Origin: CAYRFQ01 sp964423615
Lineage (GTDB): Bacteria; Planctomycetota; Planctomycetia; Gemmatales; Gemmataceae
Length of the DNA: 64,000 nucleotides
Direction: 5' to 3'
NCBI GenBank assembly: GCA_964423615.1
Contig: CAYRFQ010000031.1
Span: 1-64,000, forward strand
A program made the position numbers and the translations under genes. Below are positions 35,730 to 44,820 of the stretch, piece after piece. Under the pieces are notes generated by a model, which was not told the DNA's origin, did no database searches, and saw only the letters and a list, made by a program, of their open reading frames with translations. Position 1 is the first letter of the stretch. Each line of letters starts with the position of its first letter.

Positions 35730-38700
35730 ATGGAATATCCCCTTCTGGGTTTCTTTTGGTTTTATCGACCACTCCTCGGACAATCTTCGATCGTCTCCCG
35801 CGACGATCTTTTGGATCGCCGTGTTCCCAGACTGGGCCGACCAAAGAATTCCAGCAGTCGTCGGGTTCCAATGCTTGAGGTATTGGAAGATCGGATGGCT
35901 CCCGCCGTATTCGTGGTCAATTCCTTTCTCGATGCACCAGCGGCTGACCTCGTGACCGGGGTGACCGCAGAAGGAACAATTTCGCTTCGGTCGGCCGTCA
36001 TGGCGGCGAATGCGTCCAGCGAGGCCGACACCATCCTTCTCCCAGCTGGAGATTTCTTGCTCACGATCCAGGGAGAGGATGAAGACGAGGCCATGACAGG
36101 AGATCTGGATGTCACAGGTGACCTGACGATCGTGGGACAAGGCGCGAGTACAACGAGGATCAATAGCAACACCTTGGACAGAGTGTTCGAGGTCTCCGAG
36201 GACTCTACGTTGGAGTTACAAAGTTTATCGATCCTTGGCGGAATTGCACAAGGCTCGGGAGGGGGAATTTTCAATTCAGGTAATATGATCGTCGCCGACA
36301 GTGTCCTCCGTGCCAACCAAGCATTCGGTACGACGGCCGGTTTCGGCTCCGGCGAGGACGGCAGTCCGGGCCTCGGTGGCGGGATCTTCAACAACGGCGG
36401 TACGGTCCAGGTGGTTCGTTCGTCGATCTTTGACAATGTGGTCTTCGGCGGCGATGGAGCCGACGAATCGTTCTATGACGGTGGCGACGGTGGTCTGGGA
36501 GCCGGTGGCGGAATTTTCAACGAGGGTGGATTTGTCGAGATCGTACGGAGCCTCATTTTCTCGAATCACGCGTTTGGGGGACAGGGAGGCGGAAATACGT
36601 TCGGAGGCCTGGGAATCGAATCGGGACCCAATCCGGTTTTCAATCCTGCCAGTGGCCCCTTTTTGGGCCAAGGTGGAGATGGCGGGCCCGGTTCCGGTGG
36701 AGGCATCTATAGCCGTTCTGGTCTCGTCGAAATTAGCCGTTCTACCATCGCAGAGAACTCGGCAGCAGGGGGCCTCGGCGGCGCACCAGCCGGAGAGAAC
36801 TTTAATGGTGCCGGAGATGGCGGAGACGGGCTTGGGGGTGGTTTGGCGGCCCAAAACGCCTCCATCGCTATCGAAAACAGCACCGTTGCCGGAAACCTTA
36901 CACTCTCTGGCTCTCCCAGTTTCGGTGGCGTGTTTGGCATTGGTCGAGGAGGAGGGATCTTCGAGACGGGAAGCAACGTCTCGTTGCGGCAGACGATCTT
37001 GGGAGAGAACAGTGCTGATGTCGGCGTGGATGGATCGGGCACGATCATTTCGCTGGGATTCAATTTGATCGAATCTCCCGGCGATTTGGTCCTCCTGGGG
37101 AATACCACCAACGACATCCTGAATGAAGCTCCCCTGCTCGGCAGTGTGGCCTATAACGGAGGTCCGACCTTCACCCAGGCCTTGCTTCCGGGCAGTCCCG
37201 CGATCGATGCTGGCGACCCAACTCCGAGTTCTCCCGTCGGTAGTGAACCCAGCACGGCTGCGGGAACACCCGTGCCCGACGAATTCGACCAGCGAGGAGC
37301 GGCCAGAATCGGCATACCGGACATCGGAGCCTTCGAAGTCAATCCATTCGTCGTCACGCGTACATTTCCTACCGGAAACGGTTCTCTCGTTGCTGCCATC
37401 GCAGCCAACAACGATGCTGGCGGTGGCAACACAATCCAATTCTTGATCGAGGAAGTGGGCAGTTCCCACACGATCTTTTTGGGCAACGACGAAGTCTCCA
37501 TTGCATTACCCGTCATAACTCAGGCTCTCGTCCTCGATGGTTGGAGCCAGGGCGGACCAGATTATTCCGGCCCTCCCCTGATCGAGGTGAATGGATCGGG
37601 ACTTGGTCGTCCGGCAGGAGAAATCCCTACTGGTTTCCTCCCTGCGGAACCGGTCGGCCTTGAGATTTCCTCTGGCGACGTGGTCGTTCGTGGGTTGGCC
37701 ATCAACGAGTTCAACGACGGCAGCGGCGGTGGCGTTGGCATCGTCGTTGCCGACGGTAGCCGAAACGTCTGGTTGGCTGGAAACTACGTTGGCACGGACC
37801 TCACTGGGTCAGTGGCCATGCCAAACGGTCGCGCTGGAATCGTGGTCCGCCCTCTGGCGGAAAATGTCCTCATTGGAACAGACGCCGATACGACCCAAGA
37901 CATCGAAGAAGCCAACGTGATCTCGGGGAACGACGGGCACGGGATCATCCTGGAAGGGAACAATTCGACCGTCGCCGGGAACATCATCGGCAGCAATCCA
38001 GACCAATTCGCATCGCTCGGGAACTTCGGCAACGGAATTCGCGTTCTTGGGTCGAACAACCGAATCGGTCTTTCGGGAGCTGGAAACGTCATCGCGAACA
38101 ACGGGCCTTTTGTGGCCACAAACGATGTGGACGGGGCGATCCATGTCGTCAGCGGCACGGGCAACGAGATTCGCTTCAATGAGTTCTTCGGTAACGCTTT
38201 CGCGAACATCCGGTTAGGTGTTGCCGGACCCAATGCGAATGACGTCGGCGATCCCGACCTCGGACCGAACAACCTTCAGAACTTTCCCCAGTTCGAATCC
38301 GCATTCCTCGATGACGGCACGCTTGTTTTGCGTCTGTTAGTGGATAGCTCAACCGCCAACTCGCAGTATCCGTTAGAGGTCGATTTGTATCTTCCCGACG
38401 AATCGGGTCAAGGCGTGGGAGCTTACGTGGGATCGCTGGTCTACCCCGAAGATTCGGCCCAGCAGACCGCCCAGTTCAATGTGCTCTCTGGTCGGCTTCC
38501 CTCCACCGAACAGCTCCTCGCAACGGTCACCGATGCCAACGGCAACACTTCGGAGTTCTCCGAACTCATCGATATTGAACTCAACACGACTCCAGAAATC
38601 GATTTCCTCAACGTGGGTGGACCGGACGTCATTCTGGAAGGGGACACGATCCAGCTCGATGGTCGCTTTTCTGGCTCCGATGGCGAAGCCCATCTTGTCG

Positions 38701-40508
38701 AGATCGATTGGGGCGACGGCTCGGCGCTAACCGTCTTGACACTCGATCCCGAAGTCCTCAATTTCGGAGCGAGTCACACTTACGTCGATGATTTCGACCC
38801 AGCAACGATTCGCGTTTTGGTACGAGATGACTTTGGTGCCGAAGACACCGAGACTACGGCCCTCGTGATCGAAAACGTGGCCCCGATATGGACCATTCCC
38901 GATCAGGAGTCCGGCGAGGGGACGCTCGAAGAATTCGTCATTGGCGAGAACGAGTTGCTGACATTGATGGGAGTGGTGGCCGACCCGGGCGAAGATACGA
39001 TCGCGCTCCGTGTGGACTTCGAGGATGGGTCCCGGGAAATCATTCCTCTCGGGTTCGACCCGACGTTCACTTTAATGCGACAGTTCGAGGAAGAGGGAAC
39101 GTTCCCGATCCGCATCACCGCCTTCGACGACGATGGAGCGTCGACGACAGACGAAATCCTGATCTTCGTGCTCCCAGGGTCGCCCGAAACGTCAGCCATC
39201 GGGACTCCCGAGAATGGCATCGTTCAAGCCCAGACCAACAACAACGTCGGCGATGCCGTCGCAATCACTCTCACCCTAAATGACCCAACGAAACTCGACA
39301 CTCGGGTCATTGTTGCACTCCTGGAGTCCTTCGATCTCAAGGCTACCGACATTCCCGCTGGGATCCTCACGTTCACCGAACCATCGTTCGTCCAGTTCTT
39401 TGACGTGCGTGTGGTCAATGGGACGGCCCTCGATACGGCAATCGTAATCTTCGAAGCGGAAACGAACACGGGGATTCCACCAGACTTCGTCTTCGTCGAT
39501 CCTGTGACAGAACTGGTGACGGTCGTGGAGGGTAGCAAAGGGAATACGAACTCACTCATCATCGAGCCGATCCCAGGGACGACAAGATTCCGGGTGACGG
39601 TACTTCTGGACACCACAAGCAACCCAACAGTTCAAGAATTGTTTGGGACCGTCTTTGCTTTCGTGTCACCTCTGGATCCTTCGAGCCTCGACGTATTGTT
39701 TCCCTTATCAAATGGTCCCACCCTGCCTCGCCCTGGGTCTGGACTCCCGGCATTTGTTCCAGCGTTTGCTTTCTCCGCCCTATTGGCCAACGGAGGACCA
39801 AATGGAGCGAGTTTGAGTCTTTCGGGCATCCCGAATGGTCCAATCGCAACCACGGACTTCGTTGGCGGAGTTCAAGTCCAAGTGGCGGCATCCTCGGACC
39901 AAACAATTAGCCCCCCTTTACTAAGAAACCAGGGAGGATCGGGCGGGGGAGGCTCCAGTGAGCCATCGGAGGACGAAGCCCAGTCGGGCTCCGAAGCTCA
40001 GAGCGATGCGGTGGCCCAAGCACTCCAATGGAGCGAAAATATCCATCGCCGTATTTGGGGGACCGATCCTGGAGCACCCCAACCGCGTCTTGATTCCCAA
40101 GCCTCCATCGAAAGCACGAACACCGGTACAGCAACGCCACAGCCGGCCGACGTCGAAGAAACCGAACCGCTTCAAGATGCTTTGAATCAGTTCTTTGGCG
40201 ACCTGGCTCATGGATCCCTCGGCGACCAACTCGGCGACTTGGTTTCTGATCCCTCGGCGTTGGAAGATGGTGGCCTTTTGGATCAATTATTCGGGAGTCC
40301 GGAAGCACTCGAGTTGAACGACATCCCGTTGCCGGAGTCGGAACAATCCAATTGGGATCAGGAGTCCCTGTCGACGCCGGAAAGTTCCGCCGGTGCGACT
40401 GCCAGTGTGTTGCTGGCAACAGGATTGTTTGGGCGTCCCAAGAACGAGAATGAGGAGGAGGAAGAAGAAAGAGCACTCGATGCTTTGTTCGGGAGTGAAA
40501 GCAAATAG
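35730..40508 (+). CDS. Giant secreted beta-helix surface protein with planctomycete LEDR N-terminus
   Basis: About 1592 residues from ATG 35730, where GGAG is 8 bp upstream; the frame is open back to 35640. Near the N-terminus MLEVLEDRMAPAVFVV is the conserved motif of many large exported planctomycete proteins. Two right-handed beta-helix regions follow. The first is Gly-rich (repeated GGGIFN units) and closes with DQRGAARIGIPDIGAFEV, the choice-of-anchor-Q style end. The second repeats the AAIAANN...NTIQF pattern with NosD-like turns (GNYVGTDLTGS). Then PKD/cadherin-like segments (VEIDWGDGSALTV) and an acidic low-complexity C-terminus. No catalytic residues known. Likely cell-surface or matrix adhesin. 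The exact start and export route are uncertain. Confidence 0.85.
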   Translation: MEYPLLGFFWFYRPLLGQSSIVSRDDLLDRRVPRLGRPKNSSSRRVPMLEVLEDRMAPAVFVVNSFLDAPAADLVTGVTAEGTISLRSAVMAANASSEADTILLPAGDFLLTIQGEDEDEAMTGDLDVTGDLTIVGQGASTTRINSNTLDRVFEVSEDSTLELQSLSILGGIAQGSGGGIFNSGNMIVADSVLRANQAFGTTAGFGSGEDGSPGLGGGIFNNGGTVQVVRSSIFDNVVFGGDGADESFYDGGDGGLGAGGGIFNEGGFVEIVRSLIFSNHAFGGQGGGNTFGGLGIESGPNPVFNPASGPFLGQGGDGGPGSGGGIYSRSGLVEISRSTIAENSAAGGLGGAPAGENFNGAGDGGDGLGGGLAAQNASIAIENSTVAGNLTLSGSPSFGGVFGIGRGGGIFETGSNVSLRQTILGENSADVGVDGSGTIISLGFNLIESPGDLVLLGNTTNDILNEAPLLGSVAYNGGPTFTQALLPGSPAIDAGDPTPSSPVGSEPSTAAGTPVPDEFDQRGAARIGIPDIGAFEVNPFVVTRTFPTGNGSLVAAIAANNDAGGGNTIQFLIEEVGSSHTIFLGNDEVSIALPVITQALVLDGWSQGGPDYSGPPLIEVNGSGLGRPAGEIPTGFLPAEPVGLEISSGDVVVRGLAINEFNDGSGGGVGIVVADGSRNVWLAGNYVGTDLTGSVAMPNGRAGIVVRPLAENVLIGTDADTTQDIEEANVISGNDGHGIILEGNNSTVAGNIIGSNPDQFASLGNFGNGIRVLGSNNRIGLSGAGNVIANNGPFVATNDVDGAIHVVSGTGNEIRFNEFFGNAFANIRLGVAGPNANDVGDPDLGPNNLQNFPQFESAFLDDGTLVLRLLVDSSTANSQYPLEVDLYLPDESGQGVGAYVGSLVYPEDSAQQTAQFNVLSGRLPSTEQLLATVTDANGNTSEFSELIDIELNTTPEIDFLNVGGPDVILEGDTIQLDGRFSGSDGEAHLVEIDWGDGSALTVLTLDPEVLNFGASHTYVDDFDPATIRVLVRDDFGAEDTETTALVIENVAPIWTIPDQESGEGTLEEFVIGENELLTLMGVVADPGEDTIALRVDFEDGSREIIPLGFDPTFTLMRQFEEEGTFPIRITAFDDDGASTTDEILIFVLPGSPETSAIGTPENGIVQAQTNNNVGDAVAITLTLNDPTKLDTRVIVALLESFDLKATDIPAGILTFTEPSFVQFFDVRVVNGTALDTAIVIFEAETNTGIPPDFVFVDPVTELVTVVEGSKGNTNSLIIEPIPGTTRFRVTVLLDTTSNPTVQELFGTVFAFVSPLDPSSLDVLFPLSNGPTLPRPGSGLPAFVPAFAFSALLANGGPNGASLSLSGIPNGPIATTDFVGGVQVQVAASSDQTISPPLLRNQGGSGGGGSSEPSEDEAQSGSEAQSDAVAQALQWSENIHRRIWGTDPGAPQPRLDSQASIESTNTGTATPQPADVEETEPLQDALNQFFGDLAHGSLGDQLGDLVSDPSALEDGGLLDQLFGSPEALELNDIPLPESEQSNWDQESLSTPESSAGATASVLLATGLFGRPKNENEEEEEERALDALFGSESK

Positions 40509-40546
40509 GCAACGAATATTCATTGAGATATTGAACTGTCGTCGTT

Positions 40547-40576
40547 GGGCAGGTCCAGGACCTGTCCTTTCTTTTT
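40547..40576 (+). terminator. Likely Rho-independent terminator after the giant surface-protein gene
   Basis: GGGCAGGT and ACCTGTCC pair (one wobble) around CCAGG, followed by TTTCTTTTT. It lies 38 bp after the stop codon and before the convergent trpF gene. Confidence 0.75.
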
Positions 40577-40660
40577 GGCCCGGTGGAGCAACGACGGAGG
40601 CCGCACTCTCTGTTTTGGTGTGTTTCCCAGATGGTCATGAAACATCAGAAGCCACACGCG

Positions 40661-41308
40661 TTAAACGCTCGAATTCCGACCTCTGGCTGCATTGATAAAC
40701 TCCCGCATCTTCTCGTGGTCTTTCTTCCCCGGAGTTAGCTCAACACCACTTGCCACGTCCACTCCGTAAGGCTTCACGATCCGGACCGCATCGGCGACAT
40801 TCTCCGGCGTTAACCCACCTGCGAGAATGATTGGGACTTCGCACGAATACTTCGCCAAAACATCCCAGGGGGCCGTTTGGCCTGTTCCTCCGTATTCACC
40901 AGGCACGTGGGCATCAAGCAACACCGCCGTCGGCAGCCTCCCATTCTCTCGACAACGCACCAAATACGCATCAACCATCGACAGCGAGGCCTCGTCTCGG
41001 ACCGAAAAAGCCGGGATGAACGAGTAAGCCAAGTTGGGAACGACCTCCAGATCATCTCCATGAAGTTGGACCGTCCGAATGCCCTCCAGACGGCGAACTC
41101 GGGCAACGACTTCGGGAATGGATTCGTTCACGAATAGCGCCACCGGATCCACAAAAGCAGGCATTTCCTTCAGGATCATCGCTGCAGTCGATTCGTCGAT
41201 GGACCTTTTGGACTTGGGGTAGAAATTGAGGCCGATGGCATCGGCACCAAGTTCTGCCGCAACCCGGGCATCGGCCACGTTCGTTAATCCGCAAATTTTT
41301 ATCCGCAT
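40661..41308 (-). CDS. trpF: Phosphoribosylanthranilate isomerase
   Basis: Amadori isomerisation step of tryptophan synthesis. 215 residues from MRIKICGLT at 41308; the open frame continues to 41359 but family members start at this motif. TIM-barrel signatures visible: IKICGLTNVADA with the catalytic Cys, GLNFYPKSKRSI, VQLHGDD, LLDAHVPGEYGGTGQT with the catalytic Asp, ILAGGLTPENVA and GVDVASGVEL. It stands alone: no other trp gene is in the window, and it is not next to trpB or trpA. Confidence 0.95.
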   Translation of the reverse strand: MRIKICGLTNVADARVAAELGADAIGLNFYPKSKRSIDESTAAMILKEMPAFVDPVALFVNESIPEVVARVRRLEGIRTVQLHGDDLEVVPNLAYSFIPAFSVRDEASLSMVDAYLVRCRENGRLPTAVLLDAHVPGEYGGTGQTAPWDVLAKYSCEVPIILAGGLTPENVADAVRIVKPYGVDVASGVELTPGKKDHEKMREFINAARGRNSSV

Positions 41309-41483
41309 TTCAGAGTTAAATCTCGTAGGGTTGAAAACGAAGTAAGAAGGTAGCGGCACGCTCCGTCGGGCCTGCTACCTTACCCAAAATCACAAGGATC
41401 GTCTGCGATGTTTTCCGAACCGTGCGTCCGATAGCTGATAGAATACCACAAGTTCACTCAAGCCCTTCGGAGGGAATTCGGCC

Positions 41484-42701
41484 ATGCTCAGTAAAATCAA
41501 AAGTTGGTTCGGTGCGGAAGCTACGGAAGTGGACGTTGAAAAGCATCTCGAAGAATTGCGCAACCGAACACCCGTGCCAGTCTTTTGGCTCTTCGGCAAA
41601 ACCCAAAGCGGCAAGTCGTCGATCGTCCGATTCCTGACCGGGGCCGAAGATGCCGAGATCGGTCAAGGGTTTCAACCTTGCACCAAATTCTCGCAGCAGT
41701 ACGAGTTCCCAACCCCCGAAGCCCCACTGCTGACGTTCCTCGATACGCGAGGCGTCGACGAAGCTGGATACGACGCGAAGGAGGATCTCGAGCGATTCGA
41801 TTCCCTCGCTCACGTCGTGATCGTGACCGTAAAGGTCACAGACATGGCTTTGGAGAACCTCATCGCTAATCTCCGCGAAATTCGCGAGGTGAGCCCGACC
41901 CGTCCAATCCTTCTCGTTCTGACGTGCTTGCACGAAGCCTATCCGCAACAACAACACCTACAACCATACGAGTCGGTGCGCTGGACACCCGACATGGCCC
42001 AGCCTGAGGGCACAGAACTAGTCGATCCGCTTGGAAACACCAGGCAATTGGTCGAAGAACAGCGAAAACGGTTCGCTGGTCTGTATGATTACCTTGTCCC
42101 GATCGACCTGACCCAGGAAGACGAGGGCTACGAAGATCCCAACTACGGTGGCGAGAATTTGAAGAAGGTTCTGTTGGAATCCTTGCCAAAAGCTTATCGG
42201 CAAACACTCGTCACGCTCGAAGAAGTTACGGGCGAACTGTCCGACCTCTACGCGCAAGCCGCCCTTCCTCATATTCTTGCCTACAGCAGCATGGCGGCCA
42301 CGGCAGGGGCGATTCCGATTCCGGGAGTCGATTTGTTCTTGGTACCGGGAATTCAAGCCCGCATGGTATACCACCTCGCCAAGTTTTATGGGCAAGAATT
42401 GAGCGGAGAGCGGTTTCTCGAATTAGCCGGGAGTCTCGGCCTCGGAATCCTCGCCCGCCAAGCCGTCCGCCAAGTCGCTAAGTTCATTCCCGGAGTTGGT
42501 TCGGTTGTCGGGGCTGCGTTCGCGGGAGCAGCCACGTTCGCCCTTGGGAAGGCTTTTTGCTACTACTACAGCGCCGTCCACAAAGGCCACGTACCCAAAA
42601 CCGAGGACATCAAAAAGTATTATCGGGAACAGCTCTCCATCGCTGAAAAAGTGTGGAAAACCAAGCAAACTCAAACCACCAAGGAAACACCGGCTTCTTA
42701 G
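41484..42701 (+). CDS. Membrane-associated P-loop GTPase (YcjF/DUF697-like C-terminus)
   Basis: 405 residues. G1 is GKTQSGKSS (38-46); G3 is DTRG (87-90) in FLDTRGVDEAGYD; the NKxD position reads LVLTCLHEAYP, so specificity may be altered. After the GTPase domain comes a helical region with hydrophobic hairpins (AYSSMAATAGAIPIPGVDLF, VAKFIPGVGSVVGAAFAGAA), the pattern of the DUF697/YcjF family, which associates with membranes. First gene of a three-gene plus-strand cassette with a coiled-coil protein and a second GTPase; it is 222 bp upstream of the coiled-coil start. No E. coli-like YcjX partner is seen. Function unknown. Confidence 0.85.
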   Translation: MLSKIKSWFGAEATEVDVEKHLEELRNRTPVPVFWLFGKTQSGKSSIVRFLTGAEDAEIGQGFQPCTKFSQQYEFPTPEAPLLTFLDTRGVDEAGYDAKEDLERFDSLAHVVIVTVKVTDMALENLIANLREIREVSPTRPILLVLTCLHEAYPQQQHLQPYESVRWTPDMAQPEGTELVDPLGNTRQLVEEQRKRFAGLYDYLVPIDLTQEDEGYEDPNYGGENLKKVLLESLPKAYRQTLVTLEEVTGELSDLYAQAALPHILAYSSMAATAGAIPIPGVDLFLVPGIQARMVYHLAKFYGQELSGERFLELAGSLGLGILARQAVRQVAKFIPGVGSVVGAAFAGAATFALGKAFCYYYSAVHKGHVPKTEDIKKYYREQLSIAEKVWKTKQTQTTKETPAS

Positions 42702-42923
42702 TGCCGTTTTCGATCGTAATTCAACAAGATACATGCTCCACGCAGAACAGGTATCTTGCCAGTTGAGAATAATCGGGAACGTTCTTACCCACCCCAGCAC
42801 GGGGCCTTTGTGTGTTTGAGCAATCGGGGATTTTCTACATCGGGGCAGGCACCGGAAGCCCAACGGAGATCGCACCCAGCGGGAGCTGAGTATCGCCTGG
42901 CGTATTTCCGGAGGAAGTGTTCA

Positions 42924-44549
42924 ATGGAACCCTTGGGAATCTCTCTCTTGGTCGTCGTATTGCTTTTGTCGTTGGTAAATTTCGCAGTGTTGATACGTTT
43001 CTTGGGAGCGGCCAATCACACCGCCGAAACGTTAGACACACTCCAAAAAAATGAAACCGCCAAGATGGAACAGTTGGGGCTACTCGGAAAAATCGACGAG
43101 ACTCTAGCTAACTCTGCAAAATCCATCACCGCCTCGACGGCCCTCGACGTTCAACAAATCCTCAGCGTCGTCGAAGAACTCCAGCAAGCCACCCACACTC
43201 TTCAAGAAAATACAGCAAGAACTCAGTGGGAACGCCTATCCTCGGAGATTGCCGAAGTTCGGGGAGTCGTTGGAGAACTCCAACCAGTCGGCTCCGTTGT
43301 CCAACAACTCAACGGCGAATTCCGCACTTTGCAAGACCGTGTTGTGGAAGCCTCGACGCAGGATTCCTCAAACGAATTACAACAATTCCGAGACAATTTT
43401 GAGGCCCTCAATCAGGCCGTCCACGGGTTGACTCCAGCCAAGTTGGACGACATCCACAGGGTCCACGATCACCTGAACGAAGTCAAAGACACCATTCTTC
43501 AGGCGGCCTCCCAGAGCGGTTCGCCAGCCGACGTATCCCAAATTCGGGGTGAGTTGGAAGAACTCCGTCGCGCCGTTCAAGAAATGAGTCCAGCCAAGTT
43601 GGACGACATCTACAAAGTCCACGACCACCTGAACGAGGTCAGAGAAGCTCTCCTCCAGGCCACAGGTTCGCGAACTGCTCCGACGGAAGATGGCCCGCAC
43701 ATCCAGGGCCAACTCGAAGAACTCCGTCGCGTAGTCCAAGAAATGAGTCCAGCCAAGTTGGACGACATTCACAAGGTTCACGGGCACCTCGACGAAGTCA
43801 AAGAGACTCTTCTCCAGACCAGCCATCCACAATCCACACCCGTGGATGACCTCTCCGAAATTCGAGAGCAGTTGCAGGAGTTGCGTCAGGCCGTCCAAGA
43901 AATGAGTCCAGCCAAGTTGGATGACATTCGTGAACTCCACGGTCGCTTGGATGAAGTCAAGGAAACCGTTCTTCACGCCTCGTCTCAGCTGAACAACCGC
44001 CTTGACGACGCCCTACGCACCTGGAATGAACGATTCGCACAGTTCCAGGAACGATCTCAAACACCGGACCACCAAACGCAAGTCATGGCCGGATCGACTT
44101 CGGAACCCGGCACATGCGAGGCGACTCCCGAAGAAGACAGCACGTGCAACTTCCTGGCAGAACCCGCGACTTCGACAACTCCTTACTGGTTGCCTGAAGA
44201 CTTCCGAGTTTACATTGATCCCAACACACATGCTGTTGGAAACAATCCGCTCGAAGGTTATGAAGAACGAACCCTCCCGACCGTCAACCGATACACGGGT
44301 GAAGACGGCGGATACCTGGCGATCTACTCGCACGATGCGTCGAAAGCCGTCTACTCGGTCGCTGATGACATTTACGTGGTCGGGCAGGTTCGCCTGAAAG
44401 GCCACTACGCCGGTCGCATCTTCCATCCTGAGGGCTACGAGAACATGGACATTGGCTCCCTGGACGAGTTCAAGCAGTTGGCTCGTGAAGTCTTCGACAT
44501 CGAAGGGTGGGCAGGCGGAGATACTGGCGCTTGGTTCGGTCTGGAATAA
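42924..44549 (+). CDS. Membrane-anchored coiled-coil protein with four 53-residue repeats
   Basis: 541 residues from ATG 42924, with GGAGGA at 42910. One N-terminal membrane helix (PLGISLLVVVLLLSLVNFAV) is followed by ~350 residues of predicted coiled coil. From residue ~171 the unit PAKLDDIHKVHDHLNEVKET recurs four times (171, 223, 276, 329) with spacers of 52-53 residues, each ending in LLQ or similar. The C-terminal ~130 residues form a separate, aromatic-rich domain (WLPEDFRVYIDPNTHAVGNN, FDIEGWAGGDTGAWFGLE). Family not recognised. It is flanked on both sides by GTPase genes, which suggests a scaffold that the two GTPases bind or pull on. Confidence 0.8.
   Translation: MEPLGISLLVVVLLLSLVNFAVLIRFLGAANHTAETLDTLQKNETAKMEQLGLLGKIDETLANSAKSITASTALDVQQILSVVEELQQATHTLQENTARTQWERLSSEIAEVRGVVGELQPVGSVVQQLNGEFRTLQDRVVEASTQDSSNELQQFRDNFEALNQAVHGLTPAKLDDIHRVHDHLNEVKDTILQAASQSGSPADVSQIRGELEELRRAVQEMSPAKLDDIYKVHDHLNEVREALLQATGSRTAPTEDGPHIQGQLEELRRVVQEMSPAKLDDIHKVHGHLDEVKETLLQTSHPQSTPVDDLSEIREQLQELRQAVQEMSPAKLDDIRELHGRLDEVKETVLHASSQLNNRLDDALRTWNERFAQFQERSQTPDHQTQVMAGSTSEPGTCEATPEEDSTCNFLAEPATSTTPYWLPEDFRVYIDPNTHAVGNNPLEGYEERTLPTVNRYTGEDGGYLAIYSHDASKAVYSVADDIYVVGQVRLKGHYAGRIFHPEGYENMDIGSLDEFKQLAREVFDIEGWAGGDTGAWFGLE
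43434..44064 (+). repeat. Four in-frame tandem coding repeats (156-159 bp)
   Basis: Repeat starts at 43434, 43590, 43749 and 43908, seen at DNA level as near-identical blocks around GCCAAGTTGGACGACAT. The copies encode the PAKLDDI...EVKETLLQ unit of the coiled-coil protein and presumably arose by internal duplication. Confidence 0.9.
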
Positions 44550-44555
44550 CGTCGA

Positions 44556-44742
44556 GAACAGGGAACAGGAAGCAACAGTGAAAAGGGTTAACAGACAACG
44601 GGGTTGCGTTTTTGGTAGAAGGCTTAACTCATCGTAGCCGGTGCAGGACGCCTCGAAAAACGAAAAGCCACAACACGAACTCGTTTGGCCCCTTTCAAAT
44701 TTGTTTCCTGTTCCCTAACGTCTGTTCCCTGTTCCCTTTTTT
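44556..44742. repeat. Inverted pair of GGGAACAGG-type repeats between the coiled-coil and GTPase genes
   Basis: GAACAGGGAACAGGAA (44556-44571) is complementary in inverse to TTCCTGTTCCCT and TGTTCCCTGTTCCC at 44705-44742, ending in six T. The unit is the same as at 8523-8553. It fills most of the 271-bp gap between the genes and could form a long-range stem. Confidence 0.6.
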
Positions 44743-44820
44743 CCAAGATTCCCAACCTTCGATCGAAGAACAAGGAAGGGACACGAACTATAATCAGAAC
44801 GTTTAACTACGGAATGAACT

